Shown one piece after another: positions 53,922 to 62,666 of a stretch of 64,000 nt of DNA (the first letter of the stretch is position 1; every line of letters begins with the position of its first letter). The DNA lies in contig NZ_CP126307.1 in the NCBI RefSeq assembly GCF_030144325.1, forward strand, positions 1,612,001 to 1,676,000. Reading direction: 5' to 3'. This DNA comes from Bosea vestrisii. GTDB taxonomy: Bacteria > Pseudomonadota > Alphaproteobacteria > Rhizobiales > Beijerinckiaceae. Under the pieces are notes generated by a model, which was not told the origin of the DNA, made no database searches, and saw only the letters and a list, made by a program, of their open reading frames with translations. Made by a program: the position numbers and the translations under genes.

Positions 53922-54475
53922 CGCTGCACGATGACCTTGGTGCCCGGCCTGACGCGATCGTAGAGATCCGTCACATCGCGATTGGTCATCCGGATGCAGC
54001 CCGACGAGACCGCTGCCCCGATCGTATCGGGCTCGTTCGAGCCGTGGATGCGGTAGAGGCTCGATCCAAGATAGATCGCTCGTGCGCCGAGCGGGTTCTC
54101 CATTCCGCCCTCCATGTAGCGCGGCAGGTCTGGCCGACGTTTCAGCATCGCCGCGGGCGGGCGCCAGTCCGGCCATTCGCGCTTGCGCGTGACGGTCTTG
54201 GTGCCGGACCAACTGAAGCCCTGCCGGCCGACGCCGACGCCATAGCGGATGGCCTGCCCCTGTCCGAGCACGTAGTAGAGCCGCCTTTGGCTGGTCGAGA
54301 CCACGACCGTGCCGGGCGGCTGCTTGCCGCTCCAAGGCACGACCTGGCGTGGCACCGGCTGTTCGCTGAAGATGTTGAGGAAGTCCGCGAGCCCGCGGCT
54401 GATCGGATTGGAATAGGCCGACGCAGGCGTAGCGAAGGCGAGAATCGTGGCAGTCAGAATAATGGCGCGGAGCAT
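53918..54475 (-). CDS. L,D-transpeptidase (YkuD domain)
   Basis: A 185-residue exported enzyme (signal peptide to about residue 20). The YkuD catalytic motif is SLYRIHGSNEPDTIGAAVSSGCIRM, with the nucleophile Cys near residue 161 and His at IHG. These enzymes make 3-3 crosslinks in peptidoglycan or attach proteins to it. VVVSTSQRRLYYVLGQGQAI is the start of the fold. Typical alphaproteobacterial short form, with no LysM. It follows the FtsX-like gene on the same strand with a 65-nt gap. Confidence 0.92.
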   Translation of the reverse strand: MLRAIILTATILAFATPASAYSNPISRGLADFLNIFSEQPVPRQVVPWSGKQPPGTVVVSTSQRRLYYVLGQGQAIRYGVGVGRQGFSWSGTKTVTRKREWPDWRPPAAMLKRRPDLPRYMEGGMENPLGARAIYLGSSLYRIHGSNEPDTIGAAVSSGCIRMTNRDVTDLYDRVRPGTKVIVQR

Positions 54476-54540
54476 GATGATCCCTGCAACGCCCCCCAGC
54501 AGGATTTAACCGGAAGAGGCAAAGCGGGGTCAACCCCGGC

Positions 54541-55777
54541 TCAGCCGCGCAGGCCGGCAGTGATCGAACGGCGATAGGACAGCGCCGCCGGAATGAGCGC
54601 AGCACACGAGCCGAGGAGCAGGATCAACCCGACCTGGGCCAGCTCCGGCCGGCCCAGCGCGAAAGAGAGCCTTAGGCCCGTCTGCGCCTCGAACAGTTCG
54701 GAGACCGCGAGCGTTGCGGCCGCACCCAGGCCGAGGCCGGCGAGGCAGCCGGCTGCGACCAGCCCGGCCATGCCGAGCCAGACCACCAGCAGCACATAGG
54801 CGCGTGGTGCGCCGAGCGCGCGCAGCACGGCGTAGCGGCGTCGCCTCAGGCCAGTTACCGCGACGAGCAGCAGGAAGATCGCAGCCAGGATCAGCACCGC
54901 GTTGAGCACAGAGGCGACACTCAGCACCTGCCCGACATCCCCAAGCGTGCGGTAAAGCCCGACCAACACCTCGGCCGGGAAGAAGGCCGTGGTGCCGCCT
55001 TGCCGGTGGCGCGCCCGCAGCGCATAGGCGTCGGCAACCGCCCTCGGCTTCACCACCAATGCCGGCACGCCGGGAATGCGCTGGCTGTCGAAAGGCGGCC
55101 CCTAGCGCCGCGCCCTCGACGGCATGGCCGTTGCCGAGCCCGTGCACCTTCCAGACGCTCTCGACCGGCACCAGGATTGCCCGGTCGAAGGGCGAGCCCA
55201 GCCGCGGCAGCCGGCCGACCGCGACATAGGCATGGCCCTGATGGCGATGGCTCGCCTCTTCCGCATCGGCGACGCCGCGCTTCGGCCAATGCCCGGCGAT
55301 GGCGTGCGAAGGCTCGATCTTGTCGCCCAGCCTGTAGGTGACGTCGGCGCCGAGCACCGCCTCGCCCTCGCGTGCGAACAGGCGGCCCTCGCTCGGCCGC
55401 AGGCGGCCCCAGCGGCCAGCGAAGGCAAGCGTGGTGCCGATCACCGGATGCCCGCGGGCAATGTCGCCAAAGGCGAGCGGTGCCACGGCAGCGACGCGCG
55501 GGTCGCGGGAAAGTTCGTTGAGCAGGCGCCCATCGATCAGCGGCAGCGCTTCCGGCTGCAGATAGATCGCCGACATCAGCAATTGCATCTGGCTGCCGGG
55601 CGCGCCGATCAGCAGGTCGAAATCATCTGCCGCCCGGGCCGAAGCCTGGCGCAATGCCCGCTCCTGCGCACCGATCGAAACGCCGATCGCCACCGCCAGC
55701 GCAACGAGCGCCACGATCGCCGCGGCCGTCCAGCGCAGTGCCCTGAGATCGGCGATCACCATCGGCAGCGGGTTCAT
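54541..55777 (-). pseudogene. FtsX-like (MacB-type) ABC permease with a frameshift
   Basis: Reading from ATG 55777 gives an N-terminal membrane anchor (AAAIVALVALAVAIGVSIGAQ) and the periplasmic domain up to AVEGAALG. In the C-run at 55099-55102 the frame is lost; removing one base continues PPFDSQRIPGVPALVVK in the frame that ends at 54541 with three membrane segments (VLILAAIFLLLVAVTG, LGMAGLVAAGCLAGLGLGAAA, GLILLLGSCAALIPAAL). The corrected protein is about 411 residues, the normal FtsX/MacB-permease layout. It overlaps the ATPase gene by 4 nt. Either a broken gene or an indel in the assembly. Confidence 0.75.
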
Positions 55778-56484
55778 GCCGCCGCCTTCAGGAGAAGCGG
55801 ACCATCGCCGATCGCCACGACATGCTGCATCCGCGCCAGCAGCGCCTGGTCATGCGACGCGCAGAGCAGCGTCGCGCCGCTCTCGGCCGCGATCTCGACC
55901 AGCAGGGTCCCAACCTCGGCCGCATGGGCCGGATCGAGGCTCGCCGTCGGCTCGTCGGCAAGGATCAGCGCCGGCTCATTGAACAGGGCGCGGGCGATCG
56001 CGACGCGCTGCTGCTCGCCGCGCGAGAGCACGGCGGCGCGGCGGCGCAGATCGGTCAGCCCCATGCGGTGGGCGAGCGCGGTCGCATGCGAGATCTGGCT
56101 GTCCGTCCGCCGCCAACGCGAAAAACTCGCCGGCAGGGTGATGTTGGCGAGCACGTCGAGCTCGGGCACGAGATGGAAATCCTGGAAGACAAAGCCGACC
56201 GTCTCGCGCCGCCAGCGGTCGCGCTTCCCGCCCGGCAGCGAGGAGACCGCGATATCGCCCCAGTCGACACTGCCGGCATCGGGCGAGAACAGGCCGGCGG
56301 CAAGATGCAGCAGCGAGGTCTTGCCTGAGCCGGACGGACCGCGCAGCCCGATCAGCGCGCCGGGCGGCACGGCGAAGTCGGGAACGTCGAGCACGCGAAA
56401 AGGCCGCCCGTCGCCGTCGCGGTGATCGACCTGGATACCGGAAAACCGCAAGGGCCGGGCCACGCCGGGAGGCCACTCAGACAC
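55774..56484 (-). CDS. LolD-type ABC transporter ATP-binding protein
   Basis: A ~236-residue ATPase: Walker A LRGPSGSGKTS, Q-loop FVFQDFHLVPELDVL, signature LSRGEQQRVAIARAL, Walker B ALILADEPTASLD, His switch CASHD. The group is LolD/MacB-like, acting with FtsX-like permeases. The start may be GTG 56484 or ATG 56499; both overlap the upstream gene's end slightly, indicating translational coupling. It works with the adjacent permease; the periplasmic protein just upstream in the operon may be a partner. Confidence 0.88.
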   Translation of the reverse strand: MSEWPPGVARPLRFSGIQVDHRDGDGRPFRVLDVPDFAVPPGALIGLRGPSGSGKTSLLHLAAGLFSPDAGSVDWGDIAVSSLPGGKRDRWRRETVGFVFQDFHLVPELDVLANITLPASFSRWRRTDSQISHATALAHRMGLTDLRRRAAVLSRGEQQRVAIARALFNEPALILADEPTASLDPAHAAEVGTLLVEIAAESGATLLCASHDQALLARMQHVVAIGDGPLLLKAAA

Positions 56485-56947
56485 TGTGGAAACCGGCATC
56501 GACGAGCCTGATCTGGCTGACGAAGCCGGTCTCGGCATCGGTCGCCGAGCCGATCTCGAGCCGGCCGCTGACCGCGACCTTCTGGCCGGCGCTGACCATC
56601 GGCGTCGCCGCGCGCATGAACACCACGACGATGTCGACCGGCCAGTCGGCATCCGACTGGCAGAACGGACAGATCGCCAAGGGCTCGCGCGTCAATACGA
56701 AGAAATGGCTCTCCGGCTTCAGCGGCGGCGCCATGTAGCCGAGCATCCTGACCGGTTTGCCGCGTAGAAAGGTCGCCCGGTCGGAGAACTGGAAGCCGAG
56801 CACGCCGAAGGATTTGTAGAGCCCGTCGAAGGTCAATGTCTCCGCCTCCGCCGCAAATGCGCGCAGCGAGACAGGCAACGCCGCGAGCCCCGTGAGGAGC
56901 CCGCGGCGGGAGAGCGTCGGGAGCAGGTGCGGCCGATGCGAGATCAT
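56477..56947 (-). CDS. Tat-exported small OB-fold-like protein (DUF3299-like)
   Basis: A 156-residue protein with a twin-arginine signal (SRRGLLTGLAALPVSLRAFA). The mature domain has FLRGKPVRMLGYMAPPLKPESHFFVLTREPLAICPFCQSDADWP, an OB-fold-like segment with a CPFC motif, and QKVAVSGRLEIGSATDAETG. This matches DUF3299-type domains, which often occur beside LolD/FtsX-type transporters. The CPFC pair could bind metal or be redox-active. ATG 56947 follows TAGGA. Confidence 0.7.
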   Translation of the reverse strand: MISHRPHLLPTLSRRGLLTGLAALPVSLRAFAAEAETLTFDGLYKSFGVLGFQFSDRATFLRGKPVRMLGYMAPPLKPESHFFVLTREPLAICPFCQSDADWPVDIVVVFMRAATPMVSAGQKVAVSGRLEIGSATDAETGFVSQIRLVDAGFHSV

Positions 56948-56967
56948 GCGTCCTACCGGATCATAGA

Positions 56968-58707
56968 TCACTTGCCGCCGAGGGCCAGCGCTTCCGCCAT
57001 CACCCGGAAGACGAAGGTGTTCGGCTTGTGGCCGCGGAAGCGCTCGGCGCCCGGGCCCATGGCAGTGAGCAGCACGTCATCGGCCGCATGGACGCCGGAG
57101 TTGGCGTCGAAGGGCAGGTTGCCCTGCTTGCGGGTGGCGAGCGGCCCGGTGCAGTCCTTCTCGTTGGCGATGTTGGTCTTGCCGTCCGGACCCTTCACGG
57201 CCGGTACGCGCTCGCCATCGAGATAGGGCCGGCCGGTGTCGCAGGTGTCGGGATAGCTGCCGAAGGCGACAGCGAGGCGGCGCGAGGTGTCGAGCTTGGT
57301 CGGGTAGCCGTCGGCATCGCGCGGGCCGTAGTTCGGCGGCAGCGACTCGTTGTAGGTGCCGAGCTTGTCGCGCAGCAGCTGGCCGGGACGATCATCGTCA
57401 TAGGTGCCGATGATCGAGATCGGATGGGCATGGTCCGGCACGACGATGATCAGCGTGTCGTTGCGATCCCCGGCGAAGTCCTTGGCTGCCTTGACCGCGT
57501 TGTCGAGCATGATCGTGTCGAACACCGCGCGCTCCCAGTCGAGCGAGTGGCTGTACTTGTCGATGCGGGCCGATTCCACCATCAGGAAGAAGCCGTCCTG
57601 CGCGCCCTTCAGCATCTCGAGCGCAGCCTTGGTCTGCTCGACGACATCCGGCTGATCCGGGAACTTCGAGATCGAGCCCTTCTTGGCGAGGCGCAGGTCG
57701 AAAGCGCCGTCGATGTTGGAGGTGTTGTAGAGGCCGAGCAGCTTCTTGGAGCCGCCGGCGACAGCGGCGTTCATCTCGGTCTTGGTGGTGGCGAGCGCGT
57801 AGCCCGCTTCCTTGAACTTGGCGATGAAGTCGAGATCGTCGGTGCGCTTGGTGCCCGGGGTCGACTTCGGCAGGAAGTTCGGCGAGCCGCCGCCCATGAT
57901 CACGTCGGGCTGCACGTCGAAGAACATCTTGACGATGTCGTTGAAGTCCGAGCGGCGGCGGGTGTGGGCGACCATCGCGGCCGGCGTCGCATCCTCGATC
58001 TCGGAATTGGTGACGACGCCGATCGCCATGCCGGCGCGCTTGCGCTTGATCACCTCGGAGATGGTCTCGACCTTGGGATGGTCGAGGGTCAGCGCGTTCT
58101 TGGCGCAGTAGATGCCGAGCGCATTGACGCAGGATTTGTGGCCGGTGGTGTAGGCGCTGGCGGAATTCGCGCTGTCGGTCACGATCGAGTCGGTGCCCGA
58201 GGTCGAGATCAGCGCCATGTTCGGCATGTCGTCGATGGCGAGCTCGCCGCCATACAGCCCCTGCTCCCAGCCCTTCGACAGGATGCGGGCGGCGGTGCGA
58301 TGCGCGACCGAGAGGCCGTCACCGACGAAGAGGATGACGTTCTTGGCCTTGCGCGCTTCGGTCGCGTAGACGGTCCAGTTGACGGTCGCCTTCTCACTGC
58401 CCTGCGTCGCCTCGATGGCGTACTGGCCGGCCGGAAGCTGCGCGCCGCGCAGCCAGAGCGCCGAGTGCTTCTGGCCTTCCTCGTTCTGGACGAACTGGGC
58501 CTCGCGGCCGAAGGCCTCGTTCACCGGCTTGCCGTTGATTGTGACCTTAACGTCGGCGGAGGTCGGGGCGTTGGGGAACTCGACCTTGAAGTCGAAGCGC
58601 GAGCCTTCGAGAATCTCCGCACGGTTCAGCGGATAGATGGTCTGCGCCGCCGACGGCGCCACACTGGCGAGCATCGCCGCCGCCATCAGCCAAGTTCGCT
58701 TCTGCAT
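56968..58707 (-). CDS. Alkaline phosphatase (PhoA superfamily)
   Basis: A 579-residue exported enzyme (signal peptide to about residue 20). After an N-terminal domain of ~110 residues comes the alkaline phosphatase core: NVILFVGDGLSVAHRTAAR (metal-binding Asp), the nucleophile in STSGTDSIVTDSANSASAYTTGHK (DSANSA), VVTNSEIEDATPAAMVAHTRRR, MVESARIDKYSHSLDW and VPDHAHPISIIG. It releases phosphate from esters in the periplasm. The IVTDSANSASA form and large C-terminal part are those of the larger non-E. coli branch. ATG 58707 follows GGAGAGG. It leads a four-gene unit with the Tat protein and the ABC pair. Confidence 0.92.
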   Translation of the reverse strand: MQKRTWLMAAAMLASVAPSAAQTIYPLNRAEILEGSRFDFKVEFPNAPTSADVKVTINGKPVNEAFGREAQFVQNEEGQKHSALWLRGAQLPAGQYAIEATQGSEKATVNWTVYATEARKAKNVILFVGDGLSVAHRTAARILSKGWEQGLYGGELAIDDMPNMALISTSGTDSIVTDSANSASAYTTGHKSCVNALGIYCAKNALTLDHPKVETISEVIKRKRAGMAIGVVTNSEIEDATPAAMVAHTRRRSDFNDIVKMFFDVQPDVIMGGGSPNFLPKSTPGTKRTDDLDFIAKFKEAGYALATTKTEMNAAVAGGSKKLLGLYNTSNIDGAFDLRLAKKGSISKFPDQPDVVEQTKAALEMLKGAQDGFFLMVESARIDKYSHSLDWERAVFDTIMLDNAVKAAKDFAGDRNDTLIIVVPDHAHPISIIGTYDDDRPGQLLRDKLGTYNESLPPNYGPRDADGYPTKLDTSRRLAVAFGSYPDTCDTGRPYLDGERVPAVKGPDGKTNIANEKDCTGPLATRKQGNLPFDANSGVHAADDVLLTAMGPGAERFRGHKPNTFVFRVMAEALALGGK

Positions 58708-58789
58708 GATACCTCTCCACCCCAGTGAAAGCCCGGTGGGCGGTCCGTTAGGCGCGCGAGATGACACTATGATTACTGTTTGGCCGAGT

Positions 58790-58812
58790 GTATTGTAACA
58801 TTATAACAATAC
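58790..58812. promoter_or_regulatory. Divergent promoter region with inverted repeat
   Basis: GTATTGT (58790-58796) and ACAATAC (58806-58812) are 7-bp inverted arms with a 9-base centre. On the minus strand TATAAT lies at 58800-58805, a perfect -10 box for the alkaline phosphatase unit. The symmetry over the -10 suggests a repressor site. No clear Pho box was found, so phosphate control is not shown. Confidence 0.5.
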
Positions 58813-58966
58813 AGTGAGATGAAGACCTGCTGCTTGAACCTGCCGATCAGTCAGGTCATCTCTCGGCAACAAGAACTGTGTGATTTCGCAGCCTGCCTCG
58901 CAAGCCGAGGGCTTACGAACCGTACCGGCTCCGATGCTGGGCCGCCGCGCAGAATGGGGACACGGG

Positions 58967-59602
58967 ATGAGCACAGCGAGCGATGCCAGTTTCTGGGACC
59001 GGTCGTCACAGAAATATGCCAAGTCGCCGATCTCGGACCAGGCCGGATATGAGTGCACGCTAGAACGGACCCGCGCCCTGTTGAAGCCGGACGACAGGGT
59101 GCTGGAACTCGGCTGCGGAACCGGGACGACGGCGTTGCGGCTTGCAAGCGAGGTCGAAAGCTATCTCGCGACGGATATCTCCTCAGGCATGATCGCCATC
59201 GCCGAGGAGAAGCGCACAGCCAGCCCGATTGCGGGGCTTGCCTTCCGCGCCGCGACGGCGGAAGCGCTCGCATCCGAGCCGGCCCGGTTCGATGCGGTTC
59301 TCGGGTTCAACTATCTTCATCTCGTGCGCGACCTTCCCGGCACGCTGCGCAGCATCCACACACTGCTCGCCCCGGGCGGGTTGTTCATCTCGAAGACAGC
59401 CTGTCTCGGCGACATGAACCTGCTCATCCGGCTTGCTTTACCGCTGGCGCGCGCCATTGGCAAAGCGCCCTATGTCAGCGTCTTCCGGGCGCCGGATCTG
59501 AAGCAGCTCATATCGGCTGCGGGCTTCGAGATCCTCAATACGGAGAGCCATGCGAGCCGGGGCAAGGACAGCCGTCCCTTCATCATGGCACGCAGGAATT
59601 GA
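58967..59602 (+). CDS. SAM-dependent methyltransferase (class I)
   Basis: A 211-residue methyltransferase of the UbiE/Methyltransf_11 type. Motif I is VLELGCGTGTTALRLA, followed by YLATDISSGMIAIAEEKR (motif II) and FDAVLGFNYLHLVRDL (motif IV). The LLAPGGLFISKTACLG segment is post-motif. Substrate not evident. ATG 58967 follows GGGGA and is the first in-frame ATG beside the family start; the longer frame upstream has no ribosome site. Confidence 0.82.
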   Translation: MSTASDASFWDRSSQKYAKSPISDQAGYECTLERTRALLKPDDRVLELGCGTGTTALRLASEVESYLATDISSGMIAIAEEKRTASPIAGLAFRAATAEALASEPARFDAVLGFNYLHLVRDLPGTLRSIHTLLAPGGLFISKTACLGDMNLLIRLALPLARAIGKAPYVSVFRAPDLKQLISAAGFEILNTESHASRGKDSRPFIMARRN

Positions 59603-59757
59603 TCCGGGCGACCCGGACTGCGCGGAGCAATCCGCACTGACCCGCGTTTCGATCCAAGCGAGTTAGCCAGGGCTGCGTCGCTCCTGACAACTACTGACAT
59701 CCAAAGCCCCTATCAGCCTCGGCCATCGTTCAGGGAAACGCCAAAAGGAACACCGCC

Positions 59758-60375
59758 ATGCTGACCTTCTATCACGCGCCGCAATCGCGCTCGTTCTCGA
59801 TCCTCTGGCTGCTCGAGGAGCTCGGCCAGCCCTATGAGATGAAGCTCGTCGATATCCGCGCCGAAGGCGGCCCGCCGGAAAGCTATCGCGCTGTCCAGCC
59901 GCACAAGAAGGTGCCGGCGATCGTGCATGACGGCACCACCGTCACCGAGCGCGCCGCGATCTGCCTCTATCTCACCGAGCAGTTCCCCAATGCCGGGCTC
60001 GCTCCCGCCATCGGCGATGCCGACCGCCCGAGCTTCCTGACCTCGCTGGTCTATACCGACGCCGTGCTCGACCCGATCATCGCGACCTCCGTCCACAAAT
60101 ACCAGTACGAGGCGCGCGGCTTCTCCTTCGGCTCGCATGCCGACACCGTCGCCAATCTCGCAAAGAAGCTCGGCGAGCACCCCTATGCCGCCGGCGAGCG
60201 CTTCACCGCCGCCGACACCCAGCTCGGCGCCGGCATCCATTTCGGCATGAACATCGTCGGCGTGCTGCCGCGCCTGCCGGTGTTCGAAGCCTATATGGCG
60301 CGGATGATCGAGCGCCCCGCCCTGCAGCGGACCATGCAGAAGGACGGCACGCTCGAGCCCGGCCAAGTACCCTGA
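59758..60375 (+). CDS. Glutathione S-transferase family protein
   Basis: A 205-residue GST. The N-terminal thioredoxin-fold half has FYHAPQSRSFSILWLLEELGQPYEM with the Ser/Gln-type active site and KVPAIVHDGTTVTERAAICLYL (cis-Pro and the GSH-binding TE/SE pair). The C-terminal half is helical, with GERFTAADTQLG (N-capping box). It conjugates or reduces electrophiles with glutathione. It has its own ribosome site, AAAGGAACACC, and converges on the cyanase gene. Confidence 0.92.
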   Translation: MLTFYHAPQSRSFSILWLLEELGQPYEMKLVDIRAEGGPPESYRAVQPHKKVPAIVHDGTTVTERAAICLYLTEQFPNAGLAPAIGDADRPSFLTSLVYTDAVLDPIIATSVHKYQYEARGFSFGSHADTVANLAKKLGEHPYAAGERFTAADTQLGAGIHFGMNIVGVLPRLPVFEAYMARMIERPALQRTMQKDGTLEPGQVP

Positions 60376-60395
60376 GCAAGCTGCCCTGAGCCCAG

Positions 60396-60884
60396 TCACT
60401 CCTCCTTGAAGCCGTAGTCCGGAATGCCCTGCTCGTTGCCGTAATATTTATATGGCAGGAACTTGCCGGACATGGCGATCCTGACCCGGTCGCCCTTGGG
60501 GTTCGGCTCGCGCTCGAAGGCGATGTTGAAGTCGATCGCCGACATGATGCCGTCGCCGAACTCCTCCTCGATCAAGGCCTTCCAGGCGGGGCCGTTGACC
60601 ATCACCATCTCGTAGAAGCGGTAGATCAGCGGGTCGGTCGGCGGCATCGGCGTGCCGGTGCCCCGATAGGGCACTTCGTTGAGCATGCGCTTCTCGACCT
60701 CCGAGAGGCCGAACAGCGCCGCCGCCTTCTCGGCCAGCGGCTTCACCAGCTTCATCTGGCCGAGCAGGGCACCGACCACCAGTACCTCGGACATGCCACC
60801 GATCTCATCGGTGATATGTTTCCAGCTCCAGCCCTTCTCGCGCTTGATGTCGAGAATCTTCTCGGTGAGCTCTTCGCGCTTCAT
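60396..60884 (-). CDS. cynS: Cyanate hydratase (cyanase)
   Basis: A 162-residue enzyme turning cyanate and bicarbonate into ammonia and CO2. The N-terminal part is a helical domain (LTEKILDIKREKGWSWKHITDEIGGMSEVLVVGALLGQ) and the catalytic residues lie in PLIYRFYEMVMVNGP (Arg, Glu) and GDGIMSAIDFNIAFE (Ser). The C-terminus is a few residues longer than E. coli CynS (156). No cynR or cynT gene is adjacent. It is a single gene, so it may be expressed constitutively or from a distant regulator. Confidence 0.95.
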   Translation of the reverse strand: MKREELTEKILDIKREKGWSWKHITDEIGGMSEVLVVGALLGQMKLVKPLAEKAAALFGLSEVEKRMLNEVPYRGTGTPMPPTDPLIYRFYEMVMVNGPAWKALIEEEFGDGIMSAIDFNIAFEREPNPKGDRVRIAMSGKFLPYKYYGNEQGIPDYGFKEE

Positions 60885-60989
60885 CTCGTCCTCGCTGACC
60901 GCAACCGCTCACGGCGGTCGTTGGCAGGAGGGCTAGCAAGGCACGGGCCAGAAGCGGCGGAAGTGGATGAAGAACCGGTGGTCGCTGGA

Positions 60990-61943
60990 TCAGCGTCTGC
61001 TGAACTGCAGGCGCTCCAGCGCCGCGATCTGCTGCGCCACCGGAGAGACCTCGGTCGCCAGCGAAATCCCCTCGAAGTGGCGGCGGCCGCGGAAGCGGGC
61101 ACGCTCGAAATTCGAGCGGCCGTCGAAGGCAGCGTTGCTGAACCAGGCACCGCGATCGAAGCGCGCGCCGGCGAACGTCACCAGCTGCCCGAAACGGGCT
61201 TCCTCGAAGCCGGCATTGCCGGCGAATTCGGCCTCGCCGAAATCGGCGGCAGCGGCAAAGCGGCATTCGCCGAAGCCGGCCTCGCCGGCATGGCGCACGC
61301 CGCGGAACTGCGTCACGCCATCGAAGCGCGAGCCGCGGAACCAGGCGTCGCCGGTGAACTCCGCCTCGACGAAGCAGGCCGTGCCCTCGCAGCGCATGTC
61401 GCGGAACTCAGCCGTGCCGTGGAGGGTCGCCGCACCGAAATCGGCATCTCCGGCGAAATGCGCCCGGTCGAAGAAGGCATCGCTGCGGAAGCTCGCATCG
61501 CGGAAGCTGGCGGGACCGTGAAAATGCGCCTCGGAAAACCAGGCGTCGCCGCAAAAGGCGCTGCCGGCGAAACGGGCTGCCGCCGGGAAGATGATGCCGG
61601 CGACGTTGAACTCGCCCTCGAATATCTCGTCGACCAGTTCGACATCGGCGAGCAGGCGCCAGAGGGCGAGGAACGGCCCGTCGGCACCGATCCGGCCGCG
61701 CAGCCGCGCCATCTCTCCGGCCCAGCCGTTCCAGCTCGCAGCTCCCTCTCCGAGCCGCGCCAGCGTCGCCTCGCGCCTGGCTGCCATGAAGGCAGAGGCC
61801 TCCGGCCCAGCCGCGCCGTAGCGCGCCGCACGCTGCGCAGCGACAAAGCCGGCCTGATGCGGCCGCGCCCAGGAATTCACCTGCAGCAGTTCGGCGCGCA
61901 TATCGGGCACGAGCCGGAACAGACTGGCCATATCGGAAGGCAT
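60990..61943 (-). CDS. Pentapeptide-repeat-like beta-helix protein
   Basis: A 317-residue protein. From residue ~110 nearly every fifth residue is Phe or Ala in an A-x-F pattern: GDAWFSEAHFHGPASFRDASF and FDRAHFAGDADFGAATLHG are examples. This matches a pentapeptide-repeat right-handed quadrilateral beta-helix. The first ~100 residues are helical (LARLGEGAASWNGWAGEMARL). Pentapeptide proteins such as Qnr/MfpA mimic DNA and protect gyrase, but most have unknown roles. No signal peptide. It is upstream and divergent from the SMR-type gene. Confidence 0.75.
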   Translation of the reverse strand: MPSDMASLFRLVPDMRAELLQVNSWARPHQAGFVAAQRAARYGAAGPEASAFMAARREATLARLGEGAASWNGWAGEMARLRGRIGADGPFLALWRLLADVELVDEIFEGEFNVAGIIFPAAARFAGSAFCGDAWFSEAHFHGPASFRDASFRSDAFFDRAHFAGDADFGAATLHGTAEFRDMRCEGTACFVEAEFTGDAWFRGSRFDGVTQFRGVRHAGEAGFGECRFAAAADFGEAEFAGNAGFEEARFGQLVTFAGARFDRGAWFSNAAFDGRSNFERARFRGRRHFEGISLATEVSPVAQQIAALERLQFSRR

Positions 61944-62174
61944 CCTCGGTTAACGATTCATTAGCCATAAGCGAGCCGGCGGCATGGTTCAATCGTCGCG
62001 TTGTCCACCAGCATCGCCTCCCGCGCACCCCGACACGCGCATCTCTTGCGGGTTTCATCGTTCGGTGCAGGACACTCTTAAGGTTACAGGCCGATAACCT
62101 TCTGTAGCGTAAGGCATTTGAAGTAGTTTTCGCGCAATCCAAGGCTGTATCTGCCACGCGGAATTCCAGCGCCG

Positions 62175-62543
62175 ATGAACGCCTACCTGCCGTTGATTCT
62201 GTTCACGGTGCTGACCAACGCAGCGGCGCAACTGATGCTGAAACGCGGCATGGGCGGGGTCGGGGCGCTCGACGTCGGCAATGACGGACTGATTCCCACC
62301 GTCTTCCGCGTCGTCTTCAACCCCTTCGTCTTCGCCGGATTGTGCACCTTCGTGGTCAGCATGGCCTCGCATCTGATCGTGCTATCGAAGGTGCAGATCA
62401 GCTACGCCTATCCGTTTTTGAGCCTCGCCTATGTCGTGGTGGCCGTCTACGCCTACTTCGTCTTCCAGGAAGATCTGAGCCCGGCTCGCATCGCCGGCAT
62501 CGGCTTCATCGTCCTGGGCACCATTTTCATCGCACAGAGCTGA
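62175..62543 (+). CDS. Small multidrug resistance (EmrE/ArnE-like) membrane protein
   Basis: A 122-residue protein with four membrane segments (LILFTVLTNAAAQLML; FVFAGLCTFVVSMASHLIVL; YPFLSLAYVVVAVYAYFVF; IGFIVLGTIFIA). It is closest to the DMT group including EmrE and the ArnE/ArnF-type lipid or sugar-lipid flippase. It precedes an NAD-dependent epimerase and an aminotransferase on the same strand, so a role in nucleotide sugar or lipid-linked sugar metabolism is more likely than drug export. Start ATG 62175. Confidence 0.75.
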   Translation: MNAYLPLILFTVLTNAAAQLMLKRGMGGVGALDVGNDGLIPTVFRVVFNPFVFAGLCTFVVSMASHLIVLSKVQISYAYPFLSLAYVVVAVYAYFVFQEDLSPARIAGIGFIVLGTIFIAQS

Positions 62544-62666
62544 GGGACGTCATGGACCTGTTCGCCCGCTTCATTCTCCGTCTCGGCACCCTCTTCGCTC
62601 CGGCGCAGCCTGCAGCTGAAGCCGATCCCGGTCCCGGCGCGCCGCCCCGACCAGCGACGCTGATCC

